Positions 7,164-16,406 are shown, counted from the stretch's first letter. The stretch: 55,919 bases of DNA from Paenibacillus koleovorans NBRC 103111 (GCF_004000845.1 NZ_BIMA01000043.1:1-55919), one strand, 5' to 3'. Numbers and translations are program-made. The notes: generated by a model not told the origin, from the sequence alone.

Positions 7164-8780
7164 TTAAGCGTACATCGACTCGCGCAGCTTCTTGATATCC
7201 TCGCTCGCCAAGTACTCGTCGAATGTGGTCATCCGGTCGATCACGCCGTTCGGCGTAATCTCGAGAATTCGGTTCGCGATCGTCTGCATGAACTGATGGT
7301 CATGCGAGACGAACAGCATCGTGCAGTCCGTATCGATCAAGCCGTTGTTCAGCGCGGTAATCGACTCGAGGTCCAAGTGATTCGTCGGCTCGTCGAACAG
7401 CAGGACATTGCCGCCGGACAGCATCATTTTGGACAGCATACAACGTACCTTTTCGCCCCCGGAAAGAACCGACGCTTTTTTCTGCGACTCCTCACCGGAG
7501 AACAGCATCCGACCCAGGAAGCCGCGGATGAACGTCTCGTCCTGCTCCTTCGAATATTGGCGCAGCCAATCGACCAGGTTCTTGTCGACTCCTTCGAAGT
7601 AAGGAGCATTGTCTTTCGGGAAGTACGTATGCGTCGTCGTGACGCCCCATTCGTAGGTGCCGGAATCGGCAGCCGCTTCGCCCGTGATGATCTGGAACAG
7701 CAGCGTCTTAGGCGCTCCGTTCGGACCGACCAAGGCGATCTTGTCGCCTTTGTTCACGACGAGGGTGAAATCGTTCAGCAGCTTCTCGCCGTCCACGGTT
7801 TTCGTAATCCGATCGATGGACAAGATGTTTTTCCCGGCTTCGCGATCCGGCTTGAAGTTGATAAACGGATATTTCCGGTTGGACGGACGAATGTCCTCCA
7901 GCGTAAGCTTCTCGAGCTGTCGCTTTCGGGAAGTCGCTTGTTTGGACTTGGACGCGTTCGCGCTAAACCGGGCGATGAATGCCTCGAGTTCCTTGCGCTT
8001 CTCATCGGTCTTCTTGTTCTGATCGCGGACGAGCTTGAGCGCCAACTGGCTGGACTCGTACCAGAAATCGTAGTTGCCGACGTACATCTGAATTTTGCCA
8101 TAGTCGATATCCGCAATATGGGTGCACACTTGGTTCAGGAAGTGGCGATCATGGGATACGACGATAACGGTGCCTTCGAATTTGGCGAGGAAGTTCTCCA
8201 GCCAGTTGATCGACTCCAAGTTCAAATGGTTCGTAGGCTCGTCGAGCAGCAGGTTTTGCGGATTGCCGAACAGCGCCTGCGCCAGCAGGACGCGAACCTT
8301 CTCGTTGCCTTCCAGCTCCTTCATCTTGCGGTCATGCCATTCCGTACCGATGCCGAGTCCAATCAAGAGCTCCGCCGCATCGGATTCGGCCTGCCAGCCG
8401 TCAAGATCCTGGAACTCGCCTTCCAGCTCGGCGGCGCGCATGCCGTCGTCCTCGGAGAAGTCCGACTTTGCATACAAAGCATCCTTCTCCTCCATAATAG
8501 AAAATAGTTTCTTATGGCCCATAATGACCGTCTTCAGCACGTCGATTTCATCGAATTCGAAGTGGTTCTGCTTCAGAACGGCGAGCCGCTCGCCAGGCGT
8601 AATATGCACTTCTCCGCTGTTCGGATCGATTTCGCCGGACAATATTTTAAGAAACGTAGATTTCCCTGCGCCGTTCGCCCCGATCAACCCATAGCAATTG
8701 CCAGGCGTAAACTTTATGTTGACGTCTTCGAATAGGGCGCGTTTGCCGTATCGCAGCGTCACGTTGTTGGTTGAGATCAT
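7164..8780 (-). CDS. ABC-F family ATPase, YkpA/YbiT type
   Basis: A 538-residue tandem ABC ATPase without membrane segments, of the ABC-F class whose members act on ribosomes. Domain 1 has Walker A GANGAGKST (34-42), signature region LEGNE (156-160) and Walker B LLLDEPTNHL (177-186). A charged linker (about 245-300) separates it from domain 2, which has an altered Walker A GPNGAPKT (352-359), signature LSGGE (439-443) and LLFDEPTNHL. The order of intact and altered motifs predicts one good and one degenerate composite ATP site. The ATG follows AAGGAAGG. Whether it acts as a translation factor or in antibiotic protection cannot be told; the YkpA-like pattern favours housekeeping. Confidence 0.9.
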   Translation of the reverse strand: MISTNNVTLRYGKRALFEDVNIKFTPGNCYGLIGANGAGKSTFLKILSGEIDPNSGEVHITPGERLAVLKQNHFEFDEIDVLKTVIMGHKKLFSIMEEKDALYAKSDFSEDDGMRAAELEGEFQDLDGWQAESDAAELLIGLGIGTEWHDRKMKELEGNEKVRVLLAQALFGNPQNLLLDEPTNHLNLESINWLENFLAKFEGTVIVVSHDRHFLNQVCTHIADIDYGKIQMYVGNYDFWYESSQLALKLVRDQNKKTDEKRKELEAFIARFSANASKSKQATSRKRQLEKLTLEDIRPSNRKYPFINFKPDREAGKNILSIDRITKTVDGEKLLNDFTLVVNKGDKIALVGPNGAPKTLLFQIITGEAAADSGTYEWGVTTTHTYFPKDNAPYFEGVDKNLVDWLRQYSKEQDETFIRGFLGRMLFSGEESQKKASVLSGGEKVRCMLSKMMLSGGNVLLFDEPTNHLDLESITALNNGLIDTDCTMLFVSHDHQFMQTIANRILEITPNGVIDRMTTFDEYLASEDIKKLRESMYA

Positions 8781-8996
8781 TTTGGCCTTCCTTTCCGTTC
8801 CTAAAGGGTTTCACACATTCAAATATTGTATCACAAATCCAGTGCCGTTCCTAGTCGAGCTAATTCCCATTGCGTTTATCGGTTTAAAGCGTCGCGGTTC
8901 TCAATTTGATCAGGATCGTTTACACTGTAGGGGCAAGCCAAGAGGACTTGTACATACTTGATTTCATTACGCCACTATTTTGAAGGGGATGTCGTT

Positions 8997-10427
8997 ATGG
9001 AGCAGCCAACCAAATCTCGAACTTCCGGCAAAAGCTTTATTTTGCGACTGGAAATTCAGACGAACCAAATCAAATTCAGCGAGATTGTAACCGTAATAAT
9101 CGAACTGGGCGGGGACTTGGTCGCGATCGACGTCATCCAGACGAAGCGCGATATGACGATTCGCGATTTGACGGTTACCGTGACGGATTCCGCACATGTC
9201 CAGGACATTGTCGACCGCATCAAGGAAATTCCCGGCGTCAAGCTGATCAACATTTCCGATCGTACGTTCCTGATGCATCTGGGAGGCAAAATCGAAACCA
9301 AGCTCAAAGTGCCGATTCAAAACCGGGACGACCTGTCCCGTGTATATACGCCTGACGTCGCGCGCGTCTGTCTGGCTATCCACGAGGAGCAGCGCAAAGC
9401 GTTTACGCTGACGATCAAACGCAACACTGTCGCCGTCGTCTCGGATGGCAGCGCCGTGCTCGGGCTCGGCAACATCGGACCGTATGCCGCCATGCCGGTT
9501 ATGGAGGGTAAGGCGATGCTGTTCAAGCAGATGGCCGACGTGGATGCGTTCCCGATCTGTCTGGATACGCAGGATACGGAAGAAATTATCCGCACGGTCA
9601 AAGCGATCGCCCCAGCCTTCGGAGGGATCAACCTGGAGGACATTTCGTCGCCGCGCTGCTTCGAGATCGAGGAGCGGCTGAAGGCCGAGCTCGACATTCC
9701 GGTGTTCCACGACGATCAGCACGGCACGGCCGTTGTGCTGTACGCCGGCTTGATCAGCGCGTTGAAGCTGGTCGGCAAGTCGATCCGCGATGCCCGCGTC
9801 GTCGTGTGCGGCATCGGGGCGGCCGGTATCGCCTGCAGCAAAATTTTGCTCGCGGCCGGCGTCAAGGAACTGATCGGCGTGGACCGAGAGGGCGCCTTGG
9901 TCAGCGGGCGGGAGTACAGCAACAAGATGTGGAACTGGTATGCGGAAAACACGAACCCGAATCGCGTCACCGGCTCGCTTCAAGAAGTTATCGTCGGAGC
10001 GGATGTGTTCATCGGGCTGTCCGCCGGCGGCATTCTGAAGCGCGCGTATGTAGAGTCGATGGCGGCGGATCCGATCGTGTTCGCGATGGCGAATCCAACA
10101 CCGGAAATTATGCCCGAGGAAATCGAGGACATCGTCGGCGTCGTTGCCACCGGTCGGTCCGATTACCCGAACCAGATCAACAACGTGCTTTGCTTCCCTG
10201 GCATGTTCCGCGGCGCCTTGGATTGCCGGGCGACCATCATCAACGAGGAGATGAAGCTCGCCGCCGCCGAAGCGATCGCCTCCGTCATCACTGAGGAAGA
10301 GCGCAACAAGTTCTACATCATCCCAAGCGTGTTCAACGACAAAATATCCAAGCTGATCCGCGAGCGTGTCGTGGAGGCGGCCATCGCCACCGGCGTGGCG
10401 CGCCGGATTCCGCGGGAATATCGCTAA
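8997..10427 (+). CDS. NAD-dependent malic enzyme with N-terminal ACT domain
   Basis: A 476-residue enzyme that oxidatively decarboxylates malate to pyruvate. The N-terminal 85 residues resemble an ACT regulatory domain (LRLEIQTNQI to GVKLINISD). The catalytic part follows with YTPDVARVC, the SDGSAVLGLGNIGPYAAMPV stretch carrying the conserved SDGSAVLGLG, the metal-binding DDQHGTAVV, and the Rossmann motif CGIGAAGIA. The ATG at 8997 follows GAAGGGGAT; an in-frame TTG at 8958 has no ribosome binding site. An ACT domain suggests allosteric control by a small ligand. A strong terminator follows. Cofactor preference (NAD or NADP) is not proven. Confidence 0.92.
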   Translation: MEQPTKSRTSGKSFILRLEIQTNQIKFSEIVTVIIELGGDLVAIDVIQTKRDMTIRDLTVTVTDSAHVQDIVDRIKEIPGVKLINISDRTFLMHLGGKIETKLKVPIQNRDDLSRVYTPDVARVCLAIHEEQRKAFTLTIKRNTVAVVSDGSAVLGLGNIGPYAAMPVMEGKAMLFKQMADVDAFPICLDTQDTEEIIRTVKAIAPAFGGINLEDISSPRCFEIEERLKAELDIPVFHDDQHGTAVVLYAGLISALKLVGKSIRDARVVVCGIGAAGIACSKILLAAGVKELIGVDREGALVSGREYSNKMWNWYAENTNPNRVTGSLQEVIVGADVFIGLSAGGILKRAYVESMAADPIVFAMANPTPEIMPEEIEDIVGVVATGRSDYPNQINNVLCFPGMFRGALDCRATIINEEMKLAAAEAIASVITEEERNKFYIIPSVFNDKISKLIRERVVEAAIATGVARRIPREYR

Positions 10428-10437
10428 ATCGCGAAAG

Positions 10438-10480
10438 TAAACCCCTTCTTCGTCAGAGACGACTGAAGGGGTTTTTCTTT
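10438..10480 (+). terminator. Rho-independent terminator of the malic enzyme gene
   Basis: AACCCCTTC and GAAGGGGTTTTTC form a nine-pair stem with a T tail starting just after the stop. Confidence 0.9.
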
Positions 10481-10490
10481 GTGTATAAGC

Positions 10491-12431
10491 TCAACCTTTG
10501 TTTTTCTCAATCTGCTCCACGAGCTCCGCCAGTACGCCCCACCGCTCCATCGTCCGCTCCAGCTCATCATTCAGCTTCTGTTCTTCCGCGTACAAGTCGC
10601 GTACCGCGTCATAGTCGCTGCCGGCCTGCTCGATCTTACGCTTCGTCTCCTCGAGCTTGCCCTCGAGCTCGGCGATCCGTTCCTCGATGCCGTCCCATTC
10701 CTTCTGGTCCTTGAAGCTCAGCTTGCGAAGCGGCTGAGCTGTGGCGGTGGCTGCGCTTGAATCCGAAGCTTTCGAAACTCCGGCGGTTGATGCAGCGGAC
10801 GTCGGGCTCTGAGCATTCCGCTCCGCCAACAGCGCGGCTTGACGTCCCTCGAGATAGTCCGAATAGCTGCCGAAAAACGGCTTGACGCTGCCTTCGCCTT
10901 CAAAACAGAGCAGGATGTCCGCGGTCCGGTCCAAAAAATAGCGATCATGGGATACCGAGATGACCGTTCCCGGGAAGTGCTCGAGATATTCTTCCAGAAT
11001 CGTCAGTGTCTGAATATCGAGATCGTTCGTAGGCTCGTCAAGGAGCAGGACATTCGGTTCCGTCATCAGAATGCGGAGCAAATACAAGCGTCTGCGTTCG
11101 CCTCCGGATAGTCGATCGATCGTCGTCCATTGCTGATGCGGCGGGAACAAAAACCGCTCCAGCATTTGCGAGGCCGTGATCGCTTCCCCGTCCGTCGTAC
11201 GGATTACCTCGGCGCCTTCCTTCACATAATCGATGACGCGAAGCCTCGGGTTCATATCCGTGCTTTCTTGCGTGTAGTACCCGGTCTTAACCGTTTGTCC
11301 GATCTCGATCTCTCCGGAGTCCGGCTCCAATCGGCCGGCCAGCATATTCAACAGCGTCGACTTGCCGCTGCCGTTCGGGCCGATAATCCCGATACGGGCA
11401 CCGGGCTGCACCAAATAGCTGAACCGGTCGAGCAGCTTCCAGCCCGGATATCCCTTCGAGACGTCCTTCAGCTCGAAGACGCGTTTGCCGAGCCGGGTCG
11501 AGCCGAGCACAAGCTCGATCTGCTCGCGCGGCCCATCCTGCTTCTGGTCGCGTAAGGCTTCGGCGCGGTCAATGCGCGCCTTCTGCTTCGTCGTCCGCGC
11601 CTTCGCGCCGCGGCGCAGCCAGGCGAGCTCGCGCCTCAGCAGGTTTTGGCGTTTGCTTTCGCTCGCCGCCTCCTGCTCTTCGCGCTCGGCTTTCTTTTCA
11701 AGGAACACGCCATAGTTGCCCTCATAAGCGAATAGCTTGCCGCGGTCCAGCTCCAGGATGCGGTTCGTTACCCGATCAAGGAAATAACGATCATGCGTCA
11801 CGAGCAGCAGCGCTCCCGGAAAACGCAGCAATACCCCTTCCAGCCATTCGATCGTCTCGTTGTCCAGGTGGTTGGTCGGCTCGTCCATGATGAGCAGGTC
11901 GGCCGGCCGGATGAGCGCTCTCGCCATCGCCACCCGCTTGCGCTGCCCGCCGGACAGCTGCCCGACGTCCTGCGTCACGTCGCGAATGCCGAGCCGGTTC
12001 AGCACCGTCTTCGCTTCCGTCTCCGCCCCCCAAGCGTCGGCGGCGTCCATTGCTTGCTGCGCATCGAACAGCTTGCGCTGCAGCTTCTCATCGGTCGCAT
12101 CCCGCTCCAACGCGGTCAACGCCGACTCATACTGCCGCAGCGCCCGCATGAGCGGCGAGTCGCCGAAGAACACCTGCTCCAACACCGTGCCGCCAGCCTC
12201 GAATACCGGATTTTGCGGCAAATATTCCACGCGCATTGATTTGGCGGTCAGCACCTCGCCCGCGTCCGGCGACTCCAGTCCGGCTACGATATGCAGCAGA
12301 CTCGATTTGCCGGTGCCGTTTAATCCGATCAGTCCCGCCCTCATCTTCTCGCCGATCGTAAAGGAGATGCGGTCGAACAACACCTTTTCTCCATAGCTCT
12401 TGCTTAGCTGCTCCACACGGATGACAGACAA
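10491..12431 (-). CDS. ABC-F family ATPase, Uup/YfmR type
   Basis: A protein of about 646 residues with two ABC domains and no membrane segments. Domain 1 has GLNGTGKSS, LSGGQRKRVAMA and LIMDEPTNHLD; domain 2 has GPNGSGKST, LSGGERRRLYLL and LLLDEPTNDLD. All catalytic motifs are intact, unlike the ABC-F protein at 7164. The C-terminal 60-70 residues form a charged coiled coil (ERIAELEGKLEETKRKIEQ), typical of Uup, which is linked to ribosome function and to DNA-transposon excision in Escherichia coli. I place the start at a TTG at 12431, because AGGGGTGGT lies five bases upstream and contains the alternative GTG at 12440. Confidence 0.92.
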   Translation of the reverse strand: MSVIRVEQLSKSYGEKVLFDRISFTIGEKMRAGLIGLNGTGKSSLLHIVAGLESPDAGEVLTAKSMRVEYLPQNPVFEAGGTVLEQVFFGDSPLMRALRQYESALTALERDATDEKLQRKLFDAQQAMDAADAWGAETEAKTVLNRLGIRDVTQDVGQLSGGQRKRVAMARALIRPADLLIMDEPTNHLDNETIEWLEGVLLRFPGALLLVTHDRYFLDRVTNRILELDRGKLFAYEGNYGVFLEKKAEREEQEAASESKRQNLLRRELAWLRRGAKARTTKQKARIDRAEALRDQKQDGPREQIELVLGSTRLGKRVFELKDVSKGYPGWKLLDRFSYLVQPGARIGIIGPNGSGKSTLLNMLAGRLEPDSGEIEIGQTVKTGYYTQESTDMNPRLRVIDYVKEGAEVIRTTDGEAITASQMLERFLFPPHQQWTTIDRLSGGERRRLYLLRILMTEPNVLLLDEPTNDLDIQTLTILEEYLEHFPGTVISVSHDRYFLDRTADILLCFEGEGSVKPFFGSYSDYLEGRQAALLAERNAQSPTSAASTAGVSKASDSSAATATAQPLRKLSFKDQKEWDGIEERIAELEGKLEETKRKIEQAGSDYDAVRDLYAEEQKLNDELERTMERWGVLAELVEQIEKNKG

Positions 12432-12483
12432 CAGAACCACCCCTGACGTTCATCTTCTTATGCTATTGTAGCGCTTGACGGCA

Positions 12484-12524
12484 AAAAAGCAACGACCGGA
12501 ACGAACGTTCCGCCGTTGCTTCCT
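12484..12524 (-). terminator. Terminator downstream of the DoxX gene
   Basis: On the minus strand AAGCAACGGCGGAACG pairs with CGTTCCGGTCGTTGCTT, followed by a T run. The stem has one mismatch. It separates the DoxX gene from the ABC-F gene. Confidence 0.85.
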
Positions 12525-12538
12525 TAAGAAACTCACCA

Positions 12539-12907
12539 TTAGTTCGGGAAATGAGCCAGCTCCGACCAGTTGATAACCAGGACCGCAAGCGACAATAGAA
12601 GCAGGATGACGGAAGGCATCGTATCCTTCGCTCCGTCCCGGACTCGTAGATGAGTCAAGATCGCTCCCAGCATCGTAACGCTCATAATAAGCCCGCCGAC
12701 GGCCGCCCAGCTGTCGATCCAGATGCCTGCGATGAGGGCGATGGCGCCGGCTGTCTCGACCAACCCGGTTACAGCCCGAAACCATTGCGGCAGCCTCCAC
12801 TTGTTGAAATTGTCGACATGCATTTTGATCCCTGCAAGCTTGGTAACGCCCCCTCCAATAAACATGAGGCCGAGTAAAGTTTGCAATACGAGCGATACGA
12901 TATTCAT
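12539..12907 (-). CDS. DoxX family membrane protein
   Basis: A 122-residue protein with four predicted membrane segments, typical of the DoxX family (related proteins are linked to quinone or thiosulfate redox chemistry and oxidative stress). The N-terminal LQTLLGLMFIGGGVTKLAG is the characteristic first segment. The ATG at 12907 is chosen because AAAGGAGAT lies six bases upstream; seven more codons can be read in frame but lack a binding site. An Rrf2 family regulator gene lies upstream in the same direction, and an inverted repeat sits in the promoter region, so it is a likely target. The biochemical role is unknown. Confidence 0.85.
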   Translation of the reverse strand: MNIVSLVLQTLLGLMFIGGGVTKLAGIKMHVDNFNKWRLPQWFRAVTGLVETAGAIALIAGIWIDSWAAVGGLIMSVTMLGAILTHLRVRDGAKDTMPSVILLLLSLAVLVINWSELAHFPN

Positions 12908-12941
12908 TTGGGCATCTCCTTTGGACAATAATGTGGTATTA

Positions 12942-12970
12942 TTTACTGATACTCATATAGTTGCAGTAAA
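12942..12970. promoter_or_regulatory. Inverted repeat in the DoxX promoter region
   Basis: TTTACTG (12942-12948) and CAGTAAA (12964-12970) are perfect inverted arms separated by 15 bases, 35 bases upstream of the DoxX start. It is a candidate operator for the adjacent Rrf2 regulator. Confidence 0.45.
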
Positions 12971-13067
12971 ATCAAAAGAAAAGCAGCTAAAGCCTTTTTA
13001 ACTGCAATCATCTCAAGCACATTATAAAATAGAGAGACACGGCATGCAACTACATTTTTCACCCAAC

Positions 13068-13496
13068 CTACAAGTCATTCATCAACTGAGCGATCGTATA
13101 GTTTTTCAGCGTCTCAACCGTAACACGTTCGGCTTCAGCCATAATCGCTTCCAAAGTGCGATCCAGCTTCTCCGAGCCTTTGTTGCCGCACTCCACTGAA
13201 GCGTCGGCAGATTCCAGCATCTCGGTTCTTACCGCCATATAAACGTCGCCGAGCGTAATTTCGGAAGCGGGCCGCTTGAGCGAGTAGCCGCCGTCGCGGC
13301 CTTCCCGGGCTTCTACCAGATCCGCCTGCGATAGCAAGGCAAGCACGCGCCTTAGAAAGGTCGCATGGGAATTCACCTGACAGGCGATCGAAGCGCTCGA
13401 CAGCAAGCTGCCGCTCTTCGCCAGCCAAACTAGAATATGCACGGCAATGCTGAATTTCGGAGGGCCGATCTGCTGATTTCGATTGGATGAGCTCAT
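13068..13496 (-). CDS. Rrf2 family transcriptional regulator
   Basis: A 142-residue winged-helix regulator of the Rrf2 family. The N-terminal FSIAVHILVWLA, the recognition segment SHATFLRRVLALLSQADLV and the wing EGRDGGYSLKRPASEITLGDVY are all typical. Only two cysteines are present, so it lacks the three-cysteine iron-sulfur ligand set of IscR or NsrR. It is closer to the YwnA-like group that senses thiol or electrophile stress; this is inference. The ATG at 13496 follows AAGGAGG by eight bases; the longer open frame upstream is not used. It probably controls itself and the neighbouring DoxX gene. Confidence 0.9.
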   Translation of the reverse strand: MSSSNRNQQIGPPKFSIAVHILVWLAKSGSLLSSASIACQVNSHATFLRRVLALLSQADLVEAREGRDGGYSLKRPASEITLGDVYMAVRTEMLESADASVECGNKGSEKLDRTLEAIMAEAERVTVETLKNYTIAQLMNDL

Positions 13497-13606
13497 TAGA
13501 CGAACCTCCTTGTTCCCATTCCGAGCCGATGGCGTCGGTAGCCCATATTGTACCTTATGCGGCAGCGTCTCTTCAACTTCCGGACTGCTCCGACGACTCA
13601 AACTTC

Positions 13607-13632
13607 GTGATAAGTTGGCTTCATTGTATCAC
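13607..13632. promoter_or_regulatory. GTGATA/TATCAC inverted repeat upstream of the Rrf2 gene
   Basis: Perfect six-base arms at 13607-13612 and 13627-13632. It overlaps the stop codon of the FHA gene, so it could be chance; its place about 110 bases upstream of the Rrf2 start makes it a weak operator candidate. Confidence 0.25.
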
Positions 13633-15170
13633 AACCCGCTCGTCTTAAATACGAAGGAGGATCGCACAATGTCAATCCGATCGCCGTCTTTCATTAAATA
13701 CTCCTTGTATGGCGACATTCGCTCCCCGTTCAGTCTGGTCCCATTCGTAGACCCCAGATCTTTGGCGTAAAAAGCATCGTCTTCACGAGTCATCTCCATG
13801 TGGTGTTTGGAAACCCCGCTCTCTTCCAGCACATAACTCGGATTGCCGTCCTTTCTTCCGATCAAAAAAGGTGTCGGCAGCAGCTCAAGTCTTTCCGATG
13901 CCGGACCCGTGCCTACAATCAACCAAGCGCGATGCGATCTCAGATTTTCCGCGTAAGTGAGGAACACAGTCGGCTCGGCAGCCGATAGCAACACCGTCTG
14001 CAACGGTTCATGCTTCGGACTCGGCGTCCGCTCATCGGGTACAGCGATATCCTCTACATAAGCCGTGGACGATGCTGGGGCAATGGCAAACCGGCTCCAG
14101 ACGGATTCCTGCGGCTCCACGGTTTCCGTCTGCTTTTCCAAATCCGATGTGCCATCTTCTCTATCAAATCCCGACAATGATCTATGCCGCTTCCGATAAT
14201 AGAAGGCCGCGCTGCCACCAGCCAGAAAAAGTCCAATTGAGATCAGGAACTTGGGACTCCCGGATACGCTCGGGCCGCTATCGAGCAGAAAACTCCCTGA
14301 CATCAGCCCCATTGCAGCAACAAGTCCAACGATCAACAAACGCCGAAGTCTAGACGGTTTGTTAGTTGGAGTCTTTGCCTCTCCCTCAGAAAAAACTTCC
14401 CGCTCCTCCGGAAGAAGTCCGGTTTCATTGGACGCATCAACCTCATCCTTCAAATCTCGCAACCGATTGATCCAGGAGGCACCGCCTGAAGCTGAAAGCA
14501 GACCGGCCGAAGGCTGCGGCACTTCCACTTTCATCGGGACTTCATCCATTGTCGCAACTGAAACCGGTTCTTCCTTCCGTTCGACCGCAACCTCCAGATA
14601 AGCTCGCAACAGATCGGCCAGCTCCGTAAAGGAATAAACCGGCTCCTTCATCAACTGAAGCAGCTTCGGGATCGAGCTCCCCTCCATCGTCTCTATATAC
14701 GCTAACATTCGATTGCAAAAGGCGCGTAGCCTGGCATGGATCGTAATTTCATCGATTGGATCGGCGAGAGGGACGTAAGTGAACCACAGGTCTGTCAAAT
14801 CTGTCCCCGTAAAGATCAGCTCCTCATCGAGCATGATGTTTTCCCTGTTAAGCATCATTTCACGGCACTCCGCAATGACGGTTACCGTATTCAGGAGGAG
14901 CTCCAGAAACCGCTGTTGAGTCAGCTTCTCCCTCCGCAGTCGGTCGGCCAGCATTTTTTTGCCGCCAATCCGATAAATCAACCTGGCTTGACGATTCACC
15001 TCTTCAACGCCGACAGCCAAGATGCCTGGGATTTCATTGTATTGCAGCATCCGAACTTCGATCGTCTGCAGCTCCTCGCAGCGTATCGCCGGTGTCCGGC
15101 TTGCCGCCAACGACCCAACGGGATCGGACAAAAACTCAAACTGCAGCCCCCGCACCTTTAAGCTCATCAT
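13629..15170 (-). CDS. Membrane FHA protein with DUF6382-like N-terminus, end of Tad locus
   Basis: A 513-residue protein. Residues 1-200 form a soluble domain resembling DUF6382. A linker follows, then two membrane segments (about 277-296 and 308-325), a second linker and a C-terminal FHA domain (about 435-510). The FHA domain keeps its phosphothreonine-binding residues: G438-R439, S454 and H457 in SKHH, and N476 in GSTNGT. It is the last gene of the leftward Tad cluster, 24 bases after the prepilin peptidase. FHA domains bind phosphothreonine, and a Ser/Thr kinase gene sits at the other end of the locus, so phosphorylation-dependent docking is a reasonable inference. Confidence 0.85.
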   Translation of the reverse strand: MMSLKVRGLQFEFLSDPVGSLAASRTPAIRCEELQTIEVRMLQYNEIPGILAVGVEEVNRQARLIYRIGGKKMLADRLRREKLTQQRFLELLLNTVTVIAECREMMLNRENIMLDEELIFTGTDLTDLWFTYVPLADPIDEITIHARLRAFCNRMLAYIETMEGSSIPKLLQLMKEPVYSFTELADLLRAYLEVAVERKEEPVSVATMDEVPMKVEVPQPSAGLLSASGGASWINRLRDLKDEVDASNETGLLPEEREVFSEGEAKTPTNKPSRLRRLLIVGLVAAMGLMSGSFLLDSGPSVSGSPKFLISIGLFLAGGSAAFYYRKRHRSLSGFDREDGTSDLEKQTETVEPQESVWSRFAIAPASSTAYVEDIAVPDERTPSPKHEPLQTVLLSAAEPTVFLTYAENLRSHRAWLIVGTGPASERLELLPTPFLIGRKDGNPSYVLEESGVSKHHMEMTREDDAFYAKDLGSTNGTRLNGERMSPYKEYLMKDGDRIDIVRSSFVFKTSGL

Positions 15171-15194
15171 TTCTTGACGCCCCTCCTTCCTGGA

Positions 15195-15710
15195 CTAGAG
15201 TCGGATTTGAAACCAAGTGATTCCAATGGCCGGCAGCACCGCGTACATAAATGGAAATTTCATCGGGCGAAGCTGACCGATCGTTCGAATGTAGCGGATA
15301 TCCCGCCAAATCCAAACCCCGAATATTACAGCCGCCATGTTCCGAAGCCGTCGGACTGCTTCTCCCCGCCATAACCAAATGGCAATCGCAACAACCGCAG
15401 CGCAAACAATCGCATTCATCATGCCATACATCACGAACTGGACGCCGGTAAGGGCACCGATTGCGCCGAACAGCTTCACATCCCCGGCACCGACCGCTCC
15501 GATCGCATACAACACGAGCATCCCGGCGAAGCCGACCACCAACCCGCCTGCCGCATCCGCCAAGCTTCCGACTTCGTTTAGCGCCGCCAACCCGATGCCG
15601 ATGGCAGCCGCCGGAACCGTCATCAGATTGCCAATCTTCGATTGCAGCGCATCCTGTATGAAAGCCGCAACAAGCAGCACCCACAGTACGGCGATCGATG
15701 CTTCGTTCAT
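15195..15710 (-). CDS. Prepilin peptidase, A24 family (CpaA/TadV-like)
   Basis: A 171-residue membrane aspartic protease that cleaves the leader of Flp prepilin and TadE-type pseudopilins. The two catalytic aspartates are D20 (QDALQSKIGN, the Dx4KIxN pattern) and D77 in GAGDVK. It lacks the N-terminal methyltransferase domain of PilD, as expected for Tad systems. About five membrane segments are visible. The ATG at 15710 follows GGAGGGG by eight bases; six upstream codons in frame are ignored. It lies between the pseudopilin genes and the FHA gene. Confidence 0.92.
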   Translation of the reverse strand: MNEASIAVLWVLLVAAFIQDALQSKIGNLMTVPAAAIGIGLAALNEVGSLADAAGGLVVGFAGMLVLYAIGAVGAGDVKLFGAIGALTGVQFVMYGMMNAIVCAAVVAIAIWLWRGEAVRRLRNMAAVIFGVWIWRDIRYIRTIGQLRPMKFPFMYAVLPAIGITWFQIRL

Positions 15711-15731
15711 CTCCCAGCCCCTCCTCATCTG

Positions 15732-16406
15732 TTAAGCGCCTACCCAAAGCCGTTCATACGCTTGCTTGCGCAATGTTACGGTTCTCTGAAAAAAGGGAAT
15801 CGGCAATCGCACATCATATTCCGCTGCAAGACCGATGAAAGCATGCTCTCGATCGGCTAGCTTCGGCAATTCAACATCGACAACCCTCAACCTTGCTCCA
15901 GCTATCACGGTCGAGTCCGCCGCTTGCAGCACCAGTTTTTTGAACGCTTCCCGCACGATAGGTTGGAGCACCGAAGCTTGAAGCTCCTTCACCCGCTCAG
16001 TCGATTCCGTTTCCAGCCAAACGCGCTTTTGCCGTTCCCACTCGATCCAATCGAGCATAAAATCCGGGATAAACGCCTCAAACCGATCCGTCCATTGCTC
16101 GCCTCGCACAAGCATTTCCCTGGCCGCTTTCGTCCTCGCGATCACCTCGTTCACCTCGCTGCCCACCTCGCTCCGGTCATAAGCCTGCTTCACTTCGAGC
16201 GCCGCCAGCTCCACGGGATACGCATAAGCGGCAATTGGCTTCACAGTCTCGGACAAGGCGCGCTGCAAGGCGAGATCGGCCATCCCAAGCTTGAGCAGCA
16301 CAGCCAAGGCGAGTACGAATGCAAGGAAAAAGGGCATGACCAAGGCTGCCTCCAGGGCGATGCCGCCATCTTCGCGGACTAGCTGTTTGGTCCAGTTGCG
16401 TCTCAC
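15732..16406 (-). CDS. TadE-like pseudopilin
   Basis: A 224-residue protein with one N-terminal membrane helix. The segment REDGGIALEAALVMPFF matches the prepilin-like cleavage site: cleavage after G14 would put glutamate E19 at position +5. The rest is a soluble, helix-rich extracellular domain of about 180 residues. TadE-like pseudopilins are minor components needed for pilus assembly. It lies between the large TadG-like gene and the prepilin peptidase gene. Confidence 0.85.
   Translation of the reverse strand: MRRNWTKQLVREDGGIALEAALVMPFFLAFVLALAVLLKLGMADLALQRALSETVKPIAAYAYPVELAALEVKQAYDRSEVGSEVNEVIARTKAAREMLVRGEQWTDRFEAFIPDFMLDWIEWERQKRVWLETESTERVKELQASVLQPIVREAFKKLVLQAADSTVIAGARLRVVDVELPKLADREHAFIGLAAEYDVRLPIPFFQRTVTLRKQAYERLWVGA

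Noticed and set aside
7296-8507. Long plus-strand open frame of 403 codons opposite the first ABC-F gene
   Set aside because: The minus strand encodes clear ABC motifs over the same span; the plus-strand translation has no domain, and such antisense frames are common at this GC content.
8967-9983. Minus-strand frame of 338 codons opposite the malic enzyme
   Set aside because: Antisense shadow of a well-supported gene; no domain recognised.
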